Assembly (NCBI GenBank): GCA_031275085.1
Contig: JAISPG010000068.1
Span: 1-35,375 of the forward strand
Length of the DNA stretch: 35,375 nt
Direction of reading: 5' to 3'
Origin: Bacteroidales bacterium
Lineage (GTDB): Bacteria > Bacteroidota > Bacteroidia > Bacteroidales > ML635J-15
Of the stretch, positions 17,302 to 24,020 are shown in pieces (within the stretch, counting starts at the first letter, position 1; each line of letters begins with the position of its first letter). The position numbers and the translations under genes were made by a program. The notes under the pieces are model-generated. The model had not been told where the DNA came from and searched no databases. It saw only the letters and a program-made list of their open reading frames with translations.

Positions 17302-18293
17302 TATTTATCTTTATTAGCGAGAGGAATTCCAATTAATGATATAACACCGCCGATGACAGCGAATAAAGTCTGCATAGTGTGGACTACAAGAGCAAAAAAT
17401 GCTGCTTTTTCGTTACTTATTCCGTAAATCATCAATGCCTGTATTACCATAAAATGATATGCCCCAATACCATTAGGAGAAGGGGCAAGCATACCGAAAC
17501 TGCTGGCGACAAATACAGTAAGTCCCACTAAAATACCTAACTGCTCAAACCCTTCGAATGCGAAGAAACATATATAAAAAACAAGAAAATATAATACCCA
17601 TATAATTACCGAATGTAATATGAAAATGAATGGGCGCTTTATATTTTTAAGGCTGGTGAGTCCAATCCAGAATCCTTTTATGAAATTGGATATTTTTTCA
17701 AAAAATTTTATACGGTTGAATTTTCCTTTGGCAATTAGAATGACAAAATATAATAAAGCAACACACACTAAAATAACAGGAATTATAACTTTTGGCGATA
17801 AAATTTTATCAAGATTCTCGCCAAGTCCCGGATTTTCGGCTATGAATGTTTTTATTTCCGAAGTTTGGAGAACAAATGCTAATATGGTAAGCATAATTAT
17901 TATAACAATATCTACTAATCTTTCGCTTACCATTGTTCCCAATACTTTCGAAAAACTTATATTGTCATATTTTGAGACCAATGCACAACGGGTTACTTCT
18001 CCTAACCGCGGCAGAGCCAGATTTGCGAAATATGCATTTAAAATTGCAAAAAATGAATTTGCAAAACGGGATTTATCTCCGTTTGTATTAAGCAACATCT
18101 GCCATCTTAATGCTCTGCTTGTGTGGCTGAGGATTGTAAGCAGAAATGCAGGTATGAACCAATAATAATTAACATACTTAAGTTCTTTAAAAAAAGCATT
18201 AAAATCAAAATCTTTATAAACCAGATAAAATAATATAGCTCCAAGCAGAATAAAACCTAAGAATTTGAGAATATTTTTAATAGTTTTTTTCAA
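17301..18293 (-). CDS. Flippase-like membrane protein (UPF0104/LPG synthase TM family), first copy
   Basis: The 330-aa protein has about eight membrane segments, with FANLALPRLGEVTRCALVSK (near 95) and SERLVDI giving the UPF0104 core, and a late PSPNGIGAYHFMVIQ segment characteristic of the family. The soluble synthase domain is absent, as in most Bacteroidota members. The family is related to lipid II-like or lysyl-PG flippases; the substrate here is not known. The gene starts 59 bases from rsmA on the opposite strand, so the two share a divergent promoter region. It is coupled by overlap to a second paralogue, suggesting a heteromeric or paired transporter. Confidence 0.87.
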   Translation of the reverse strand: MKKTIKNILKFLGFILLGAILFYLVYKDFDFNAFFKELKYVNYYWFIPAFLLTILSHTSRALRWQMLLNTNGDKSRFANSFFAILNAYFANLALPRLGEVTRCALVSKYDNISFSKVLGTMVSERLVDIVIIIMLTILAFVLQTSEIKTFIAENPGLGENLDKILSPKVIIPVILVCVALLYFVILIAKGKFNRIKFFEKISNFIKGFWIGLTSLKNIKRPFIFILHSVIIWVLYFLVFYICFFAFEGFEQLGILVGLTVFVASSFGMLAPSPNGIGAYHFMVIQALMIYGISNEKAAFFALVVHTMQTLFAVIGGVISLIGIPLANKDK

Positions 18294-18303
18294 TTTGTAA
18301 TGT

Positions 18304-18311
18304 TACTTTTG
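18304..18311 (+). promoter_or_regulatory. Candidate -7 element for rsmA
   Basis: TACTTTTG matches TAnnTTTG about 41 bases before the rsmA ATG. No clear TTG lies at -33. It is in the 58-base divergent gap with the flippase-like gene. Confidence 0.35.
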
Positions 18312-18316
18312 TGCTG

Positions 18317-18324
18317 CAAAGATA
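18317..18324 (-). promoter_or_regulatory. Candidate -7 element for the flippase-like pair
   Basis: The minus strand reads TATCTTTG, matching TAnnTTTG, about 24 bases before the ATG at 18293. It is interleaved with the plus-strand candidate at 18304-18311, so transcription of the divergent units may be mutually exclusive. Confidence 0.35.
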
Positions 18325-18351
18325 ATAATTGTTTGCAATAATACTTAAAGT

Positions 18352-19107
18352 ATGGTTAAAGCGAAAAAATATTTAGGACAACATTTTCTTACAGATAATA
18401 ATATCGCAAACAAAATTTCAATGTCTTTGGTAAATCCGGATAATGTTCCGGTGCTCGAGGTCGGACCCGGGACAGGTGTGCTGACAAAAGAGTTATTAAA
18501 AAGGAATTTTGACCTTACATTGGTGGAGGTAGATATTGAATCTGTAGAATATTTAAAGGAAAATCTGACACAAAATTTTCATCTTATCCATGCGGATTTT
18601 TTAAAAATGGATTTACATAAATATTTTGAAAGTGAAGTATGTATAATTGGAAACTTCCCTTACAATATTTCCAGTCAGATATTTTTTAAGATGCTTGAGA
18701 ATCGTACTATGGTGCCGGAATTGTGCGGAATGATACAAAAAGAAGTTGCAGAACGTATAGCATCGGTTCATGGAAATAAAACATATGGTATATTGAGCAT
18801 TTTGATACAATTATACTATAAAGTGGAATATTTGTTTACAGTTAGTGAAAATGTATTTAATCCTCCTCCTAAAGTGAAATCAGCAGTGGTTCGTATGACA
18901 AGGTTTCGTGATAAAATAGAAGATGTAGATGAAAAAAAACTATTCAGTGTAGTAAAAATTTCATTTAATCAAAGACGTAAAACTTTGCGTAATTCGCTTA
19001 AAAGCTTTATTACAACAGATACTCCTACAGATCATCCATTTTTTGCATTAAGACCCGAACAGCTTAAACCTGTTGATTTTATATTATTGACAAACTTACT
19101 GAAATAA
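18352..19107 (+). CDS. rsmA: 16S rRNA (adenine1518/1519-N6)-dimethyltransferase
   Basis: RsmA/KsgA dimethylates two adjacent adenines in the 3' terminal helix of 16S rRNA using S-adenosylmethionine, a late 30S maturation step. The N-terminus KKYLGQHFLTDNNI is the family hallmark. The SAM-binding loop LEVGPGTGVLT is at about 35-45, and the acidic residue that binds the SAM ribose is in LVEVDIE. The catalytic NFPYNISS is at 101-108, in place of the usual NLPY. The C-terminal region has SFNQRRKTLRNSLK, also typical. At 251 aa it is normal length. It is divergent from the flippase-like pair and followed by a stress-protein gene. Confidence 0.96.
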   Translation: MVKAKKYLGQHFLTDNNIANKISMSLVNPDNVPVLEVGPGTGVLTKELLKRNFDLTLVEVDIESVEYLKENLTQNFHLIHADFLKMDLHKYFESEVCIIGNFPYNISSQIFFKMLENRTMVPELCGMIQKEVAERIASVHGNKTYGILSILIQLYYKVEYLFTVSENVFNPPPKVKSAVVRMTRFRDKIEDVDEKKLFSVVKISFNQRRKTLRNSLKSFITTDTPTDHPFFALRPEQLKPVDFILLTNLLK

Positions 19108-19149
19108 GATTGTTTAGAAATTAATAAAATCACAGGATCATAAGAAGAT

Positions 19150-19190
19150 AAAAGTTTTTCATTAATTTTTTGTTATGTAATGAAACTTTT
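19150..19190 (+). terminator. Imperfect inverted repeat after rsmA
   Basis: AAAAGTTTTTCATTA (19150-19164) and TAATGAAACTTTT (19178-19190) pair apart from two extra T residues. The loop contains a T-run. It may end rsmA transcription before the stress-protein gene, but the T-run position is atypical. Confidence 0.3.
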
Positions 19191-19242
19191 ACAGGAAAAA
19201 TTCGTTATATAATAAAATATTACCAACTAAAAAACTCTTATT

Positions 19243-20040
19243 ATGGAAAAATGTATTTTGGTACCTCATGACTTTACTGAGGTGGGGGATTTTGCAATTG
19301 AGCATGCTTACATGATAAGTAAGGCAACAAAAACACCGATTCACCTTTTACATATTGTAAAAAATGAAAACGATATTGTTACAGCTGAAGAAAAATTATC
19401 GAAAATTGCTGAAAAATTTAATAAGGATAAAGATGCTAAAATTATTGTAACAGCGAGAAAAGGTAATTTATTTAAAGAAATATACAAATATGGTCTTGAA
19501 GTTGATGCTTACCTTGCAGTAATGGGAACTCACGGAATAAAGAATATAAAAAAGGCTATGAAAGTTGTAAAAAAGCTGGTTAAAATACCTTTTATACTTG
19601 TTCAAAGTCCTGTTATTTACGGAGAGTATAGTAAAGTCCTTGTTCCTTTGGATTATGAAAAGTCATCAAGGATAAAAGCTCAATGGATAGTTTATCTGAA
19701 TACATTTTTTAAGAGTAATGCCTTTATTCTTACCCATACCGAAAAAGACAGTTATAAATCAAAATCTTTGTCAAGTAATTTAAAATTTATGCAGGATTTA
19801 CTTAACAAAGAATTAATTGATTACGAATGGAAAAATCTGGATTCTTCAAAAAACTTTGCGGATGAGATCTATTCTTTTGCTGAAGAGATACAGGCTAATA
19901 TAATATTAATTATGACTCATAATTACAGAGAATATATTAAGGCTATCAAGAAAATCGAACATCTTGAATTATACAAGAAAATTCCTATAATGTGTGTTAA
20001 TAAACGTACTGATATTTTTAAATCCGGAGGTTTTAATTAA
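19243..20040 (+). CDS. Tandem universal stress protein (UspA family), nucleotide loop degenerate
   Basis: This 265-aa protein has two Usp domains. Domain 1 (1-130) begins MEKCILVPHDFTEVGDFAIEHAYMIS, the usual Usp start, and has MGTHGIKN near 88. Domain 2 (about 131-265) begins SKVLVPLDYEKSSRIKAQW. In ATP-binding members the motif is G-2x-G-9x-G-S/T. Here the first two glycines (GTHG) are kept, but the third glycine and the Ser/Thr are replaced by KKAMKV. In domain 2 the equivalent site reads MTHNYREYIK. It is therefore likely a non-nucleotide-binding member. Tandem Usp proteins are common in Bacteroidota and usually respond to stress or energy state; the regulation here is not visible. Confidence 0.85.
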   Translation: MEKCILVPHDFTEVGDFAIEHAYMISKATKTPIHLLHIVKNENDIVTAEEKLSKIAEKFNKDKDAKIIVTARKGNLFKEIYKYGLEVDAYLAVMGTHGIKNIKKAMKVVKKLVKIPFILVQSPVIYGEYSKVLVPLDYEKSSRIKAQWIVYLNTFFKSNAFILTHTEKDSYKSKSLSSNLKFMQDLLNKELIDYEWKNLDSSKNFADEIYSFAEEIQANIILIMTHNYREYIKAIKKIEHLELYKKIPIMCVNKRTDIFKSGGFN

Positions 20041-20111
20041 AATCCGGTTTGGATAATTTAAGTGCTCAGGAATATTTGCCTTAACTCTATTTATGATCGT
20101 TTTGTATACTG

Positions 20112-20157
20112 TTAAAAGTATTTTAATAAGCTTTCTTTATAGTTTTACTACTTTTAA
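20112..20157. terminator. Weak inverted repeat between convergent genes
   Basis: TTAAAAGTA (20112-20120) and TACTTTTAA (20149-20157) are perfect complements with a 28-base spacer, placed between the convergent stress-protein and acetyltransferase genes. It is a possible bidirectional terminator; the long loop makes this weak. Confidence 0.25.
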
Positions 20158-20159
20158 TT

Positions 20160-20630
20160 TTAAACCAGCTCTTTACTCATTTTATAATTTGTAAGATAAA
20201 GTTTATTTGCTATTCTTTTCTGTTCTTCATCTATACGAAAACCTTTGTTCTCAAAGAAAGACAGGGCAGTTATGCTTACCTCGGAAGTAATTTTATGAAT
20301 ATTATTATTTATGGCATATTTTTCAACTTCTTTATATAGGGTTGTGGCAACTCCGGCATTTTGACAATCTTTATGAACAAACATGGAATTTAAATATCCA
20401 TCTTTTGAGATTGCAGAAAAGCCTATAATAATATTTTCATCATTTTCTGCAATAATAAAATATAGCTCGTTTATGAGTGATTTCCACCTGTTATCATTTT
20501 CGCCACAGGAAATCCAGTCATTTATTTCATCTACGGCATAATCTTTGTGGTTGATATATAAAATTGTTTCCTTAAACAGGATTTTGATTTGATCAATATC
20601 TTTTAAGTTTGCTTTTCGTATTTGAAACAT
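20160..20630 (-). CDS. GNAT-family N-acetyltransferase
   Basis: The 156-aa protein transfers an acetyl group from acetyl-CoA to an unidentified amine. The N-terminus MFQIRKANLKDIDQIKILFKETI is typical of the fold. The acetyl-CoA loop is CQNAGVATTLYKEVEKYA (around 92-108), matching Q/R-x-x-G-x-G/A. The C-terminal ALSFFENKGFRIDEEQKR motif is the usual GNAT ending. It follows folD by 32 bases on the same strand and may be co-transcribed with it. The substrate cannot be inferred from the sequence or the neighbours. Confidence 0.88.
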   Translation of the reverse strand: MFQIRKANLKDIDQIKILFKETILYINHKDYAVDEINDWISCGENDNRWKSLINELYFIIAENDENIIIGFSAISKDGYLNSMFVHKDCQNAGVATTLYKEVEKYAINNNIHKITSEVSITALSFFENKGFRIDEEQKRIANKLYLTNYKMSKELV

Positions 20631-20662
20631 GATATTGTCAATTTTGCAGAAAAAATTTTATA

Positions 20663-21526
20663 TCATTTTTTTGCTGCTTCAAGAGTATTCAGTAGTAAAG
20701 CAAGTCTTGTCATTGGTCCTACGCCTCCCGGAACAGGGGTGATATATGAACATTTCGGAGCGACATTTTCGTAATCGACATCACCGGTTAATTTAAAACC
20801 ACTCTTTGTTTTATCGGAAGGTACTCTGGTTGTTCCGACATCAATTACAACAGCCCCTTCTTTTACCATATCTTTGGTAACAAAATCCGGTTTTCCTATT
20901 GCTGCAACAAGTATATCGGCACTACGGCAAATTTCTTTAAGATTTTCTGAGCCGCTATGTAAAACAGTTACAGTGGAATTCATTTTCTTTTGTGACATCA
21001 ATATACTTAATGGTCTGCCGACAATATTACTTCTTCCTATGATTACACAATGTTTGCCGGAAGTGTTTATATTACATCTTTCCAGTAACAATGTTATGCC
21101 TAATGGAGTTGCGGAAATAAAAGAGGGTAGTCCTATGGTCATTTTTCCTACATTTTCAGGATGAAAACCGTCAACATCCTTATCAGGGCTTATTGCTTCA
21201 ATTATTTTTTGTTCATCAATATGTTTTGGTAACGGTAACTGAATAATAAAACCATCAACATTTTTGTCGTCATTCAGTTTTTCAATTGCAGAAATAAGTT
21301 CTTTTTCTGTAACATCATCTTCAAATCTGACCAAAGAAGATTCGAAACCAACTTCTTCACAGTCTTTTATTTTGAAATTTACGTAAGATTCGCTTCCTCC
21401 GTCGTGGCCTACTAATATAGCAGCCAGATGAGGAGCTTTACCTTTTTTTTCTATTATTTTTTGAGTTTCTGATAATATTTCCTGTTTTATTTCTTTTGCA
21501 ATTTTGTTGCCGTCTATAATTTCCAT
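20663..21526 (-). CDS. folD: Bifunctional methylenetetrahydrofolate dehydrogenase/cyclohydrolase
   Basis: FolD interconverts 5,10-methylene-, methenyl- and 10-formyl-tetrahydrofolate for one-carbon supply to purines and formyl-Met-tRNA. The active-site tyrosine and lysine lie in [16 protein letters not shown] (Tyr48, Lys52). The signature [12 protein letters not shown] is near 137, the NAD(P)-binding region is [16 protein letters not shown], and the C-terminal [18 protein letters not shown] completes the family. The 287-aa length is normal. A -7-like element is upstream (21571-21578), and a palindromic REP-like element separates it from ffh. The acetyltransferase gene follows closely. Confidence 0.97.
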   Translation of the reverse strand: MEIIDGNKIAKEIKQEILSETQKIIEKKGKAPHLAAILVGHDGGSESYVNFKIKDCEEVGFESSLVRFEDDVTEKELISAIEKLNDDKNVDGFIIQLPLPKHIDEQKIIEAISPDKDVDGFHPENVGKMTIGLPSFISATPLGITLLLERCNINTSGKHCVIIGRSNIVGRPLSILMSQKKMNSTVTVLHSGSENLKEICRSADILVAAIGKPDFVTKDMVKEGAVVIDVGTTRVPSDKTKSGFKLTGDVDYENVAPKCSYITPVPGGVGPMTRLALLLNTLEAAKK

Positions 21527-21570
21527 GTTTTTTTAGTTTATAAAGTTTCAGCTTTACTATGATAACCAAG

Positions 21571-21578
21571 CAAAATTA
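21571..21578 (-). promoter_or_regulatory. Candidate -7 element for folD
   Basis: The minus strand reads TAATTTTG, an exact fit to TAnnTTTG, about 45 bases before the folD ATG. No TTG is seen at the expected upstream distance, which instead overlaps the REP-like palindrome. Confidence 0.35.
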
Positions 21579-21591
21579 CGCTTATTGAATT

Positions 21592-21626
21592 TTATGGTGG
21601 CTGAGCGGAGTCGAAGCCATCCATAA
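21592..21626. repeat. REP-like palindromic element between ffh and folD
   Basis: The arms TTATGGTGGCT (21592-21602) and AGCCATCCATAA (21615-21626) pair over 11 bp with one bulged T, around a GC-rich loop GAGCGGAGTCGA. This core is much richer in GC than the surrounding DNA. It looks like the dispersed CTGAGCGGAGTCGAAG-type intergenic palindromes I recall from Bacteroidota genomes, although only one copy is seen here. It lies eight bases after the ffh stop. Confidence 0.6.
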
Positions 21627-21633
21627 GTAAAAT

Positions 21634-22953
21634 TTATTTCTTTTTAGTTAATTTTTTTTGTGTTTTGTTTGATGTCATCATTCGCATCATTTTTTTAGTT
21701 TCGTCAAACTGTTTTAGTATTCTGTTGACGTCGGCAACATCAGTTCCGCTTCCGTCGGCAATTCTTTTTCTGCGGCTGCCGTTTATAAGTGCAGGACTTT
21801 CCCTTTCCTGCGGGGTCATTGAATGTATGATTGCTTCTATACTTTTAAAAGCATCATCATCAATATCAATGTTTTTTATTGCTTTTCCAAGTCCTGGTAT
21901 CATAGAAGCAAGTTCTTTTATGTTACCCATTTTCTTTATCTGGTTTATCTGAGACAGAAAATCATTAAAATCGAACTGGTTTTTAGCTATTTTTTTCTGT
22001 AATTTGCGGGATTCTTCTTCGTCGTATTGTTCCTGTGCTCTTTCTACAAGAGAAACAATATCCCCCATACCAAGTATTCTGTCGGCCATACGTTCCGGAT
22101 GGAATACATCTATTGCATCCATTTTTTCTCCGGTACCGACAAATTTTATAGGCTTATCTACGATACTACGTATTGATAATGCAGCACCACCTCTGGTATC
22201 TCCGTCAAGTTTGGTTAGTATAACACCGTCGAAATCAAGCCTGTCATTAAATTCTTTTGCCGTATTTACTGCATCCTGACCGGTCATTGAATCGACAACA
22301 AACAGAATTTCCTGCGGATTGACAGCTTTTTTGATGTTTTCTATTTCATTCATCATTTCTTCATCCACAGCTAAACGACCTGCTGTATCTATGATTACAA
22401 CATCGTTACCATAAAGTTTTGCATGTTTTATTGCATTTTGTGCGATTTTTACAGGGTCTTTATTGTCGTCTTCGGAATATACCGGAACATTTATTTGTTC
22501 ACCAAGTACTTTTAGCTGTTCTATAGCAGCAGGGCGGTAAATATCATCGGCAACAAGCAAAGGTTTTTTACTTTTTTTGGTTTTCAGCATATTTGCAAGT
22601 TTACCGCTGAATGTTGTTTTACCGGAACCCTGAAGCCCCGACATAAGTATAATTGCAGGACTTCCTTTCAGGTTTATATCAACAGCCGTGCCTCCCATTA
22701 ATTTTGCCAGTTCGTCATGAACTATTTTGACCATTAGCTGGTTAGGCTTCAAAGAAGTTATTACATTTTGCCCGATCGCTTCTTCTTTGACTTTTTCGGT
22801 AAACTGTTTTGCTGTTTTATAGTTAACATCGGCATCAAGTAGTGCGCGCCTTACATCTTTTAAGGTTTCAGCTATATTAATTTCGGTAATTTTACCTTCC
22901 CCTTTTAGTAATTTGAAGGATCGTTCGAGCCTGTCCGATAAGTTTTCAAACAT
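21634..22953 (-). CDS. ffh: Signal recognition particle protein
   Basis: Ffh is the SRP GTPase that binds 4.5S RNA and the signal sequence of nascent membrane proteins and docks with FtsY. The N domain (1-90) leads to the GTPase motifs G1 GLQGSGKT (106-113), G3 DTAGR (189-193) and G4 TKLD (247-250), followed by GDTRGGAALS. The M domain is about 300-430, with the RNA-binding SRRKRIADGSGTDV (393-406) and KKMMRMM near the end. The 439-aa length is ordinary and the tail ends in a run of lysines. It is divergent from the zinc-ribbon gene across 396 bases. Confidence 0.97.
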   Translation of the reverse strand: MFENLSDRLERSFKLLKGEGKITEINIAETLKDVRRALLDADVNYKTAKQFTEKVKEEAIGQNVITSLKPNQLMVKIVHDELAKLMGGTAVDINLKGSPAIILMSGLQGSGKTTFSGKLANMLKTKKSKKPLLVADDIYRPAAIEQLKVLGEQINVPVYSEDDNKDPVKIAQNAIKHAKLYGNDVVIIDTAGRLAVDEEMMNEIENIKKAVNPQEILFVVDSMTGQDAVNTAKEFNDRLDFDGVILTKLDGDTRGGAALSIRSIVDKPIKFVGTGEKMDAIDVFHPERMADRILGMGDIVSLVERAQEQYDEEESRKLQKKIAKNQFDFNDFLSQINQIKKMGNIKELASMIPGLGKAIKNIDIDDDAFKSIEAIIHSMTPQERESPALINGSRRKRIADGSGTDVADVNRILKQFDETKKMMRMMTSNKTQKKLTKKK

Positions 22954-22982
22954 AATTTTACTGTATTTTTACTTTCAGAGTG

Positions 22983-22990
22983 CAAAAATA
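22983..22990 (-). promoter_or_regulatory. Candidate -7 element for ffh
   Basis: The minus strand reads TATTTTTG, matching TAnnTTTG, about 30 bases before the ffh ATG. The -33 position is weak (TTTA at 16 bases). Confidence 0.35.
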
Positions 22991-23210
22991 ATATTTTTTA
23001 TTAGAGTAAACTTAATTTTCAGTAAATACTTTTAGACTAAAATTTTGTTCTATTATAATGTAAATGACCTTCTTATCTTTAATATAAAACTTACATGAAA
23101 ATAAATATTAAATTATTATTATATATGTTAACAAACTAAAGTAATTTTAATAAGTACATGACAAAAAATTAATTATATGTATATAATAAATTATTTCCAA
23201 AATATGGTAT

Positions 23211-23218
23211 TATTTTTG
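23211..23218 (+). promoter_or_regulatory. Candidate -7 element for the zinc-ribbon gene
   Basis: TATTTTTG matches TAnnTTTG and would give a leader of about 125 bases before the ATG at 23350. No clear -33 TTG is seen. Confidence 0.25.
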
Positions 23219-23349
23219 TACAAATAAAAGACTCTAAAATCAAATTCAGCAATGAGTTTGTTTAGCATAAACTGATAGCAGACGTTAATACTGAACAATA
23301 GAATATAAAAATTAACTGTTCGACAAGAACACAAAAAACTAATTAGGAA

Positions 23350-23973
23350 ATGATACTTTTTTACGGAAAGCGAAAAATTAGGATTAAAAAGTATAATGAT
23401 CGTCACGTTAAGTGTGATAATTGCAATAGTCGTGGGCAAATATTTTCAGTATATCGGGAATATTTTCATATATTTTTTATTCCCATATTTCCGTTTGGTA
23501 TTAAGACAATAAATTCAATATGTTTAAAATGTAATTATATATTTAATGGTGAGAAAAGAGATTACTATTTATCCATAACAAGGACGCCAATTTATTTATA
23601 CACAGGAGTAATCCTGGTTATAATATTTATTACTACAGTCATTATATCAAACATAAATACTCAAAAACAAAAAGCAGAATATATTGCTAATCCAAAGATT
23701 AATGATGTTTATTTGATTAGACAAGATGAGGATAAATCAACAATATATTATTATTTAAAAGTTAAAAATATAGATGCCGATACAGTTGAATTATTACATA
23801 GTTATCTTCAATATAATCGTTTTGTTTCAACTATGAGTGATTCGGATTATTTTGTTAATAATGAAATTTATAGAGTTTTAAAATCCGATTTAAAAAAATA
23901 TCTTGATAGTGGAATGATAAATTCGGTTGAAAGAGATTATAGTAAATCGAGCAGGTTTATGATAGAAAGGTAA
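23350..23973 (+). CDS. Zinc-ribbon membrane protein of unknown function
   Basis: The 207-aa protein begins MILFYGKRKIRIKKY, followed by a zinc-ribbon with CDNC (about 23-26) and CLKC (about 58-61), separated by the hydrophobic stretch FFIPIFPFGIKT. This arrangement is seen in a common Bacteroidota zinc-ribbon family. One membrane segment (about 78-101, PIYLYTGVILVIIFITTVIIS) follows. The rest (about 105-207) is a soluble mixed alpha/beta region with no recognised motif. The ribbon would be cytoplasmic or membrane-proximal; its binding partner is unknown. It is preceded by a long AT-rich gap and converges with the vWA-like gene. Confidence 0.72.
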   Translation: MILFYGKRKIRIKKYNDRHVKCDNCNSRGQIFSVYREYFHIFFIPIFPFGIKTINSICLKCNYIFNGEKRDYYLSITRTPIYLYTGVILVIIFITTVIISNINTQKQKAEYIANPKINDVYLIRQDEDKSTIYYYLKVKNIDADTVELLHSYLQYNRFVSTMSDSDYFVNNEIYRVLKSDLKKYLDSGMINSVERDYSKSSRFMIER

Positions 23974-24020
23974 AAACAATGCCGGTTAACAGACCACATT
24001 CGTTATTTACATAATCTGAA

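Larger units (their letters stand above)
22954..23349. other. 396-base AT-rich divergent intergenic region, ffh / zinc-ribbon gene
   Basis: The region is very AT-rich and has no coding sequence or clear terminator. It carries promoter-like words for both flanking genes (22983-22990 minus and 23211-23218 plus). Between 23248 and 23305 small stems are possible (AGTTT/AAACT enclosed by TTCAG/CTGAA), perhaps in the leader of the plus-strand gene, but the pairing is short. Confidence 0.5.

Noticed and set aside
17620..18165. A 181-codon open frame on the plus strand
   Set aside because: It lies antisense to a well-supported flippase-like gene, has no recognisable domain, and its composition follows from the opposite strand.
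23191..23439. 82-codon minus-strand frame in the ffh/zinc-ribbon gap
   Set aside because: It overlaps the start of the zinc-ribbon gene on the other strand, has no family features and ends in AT-rich intergenic DNA.
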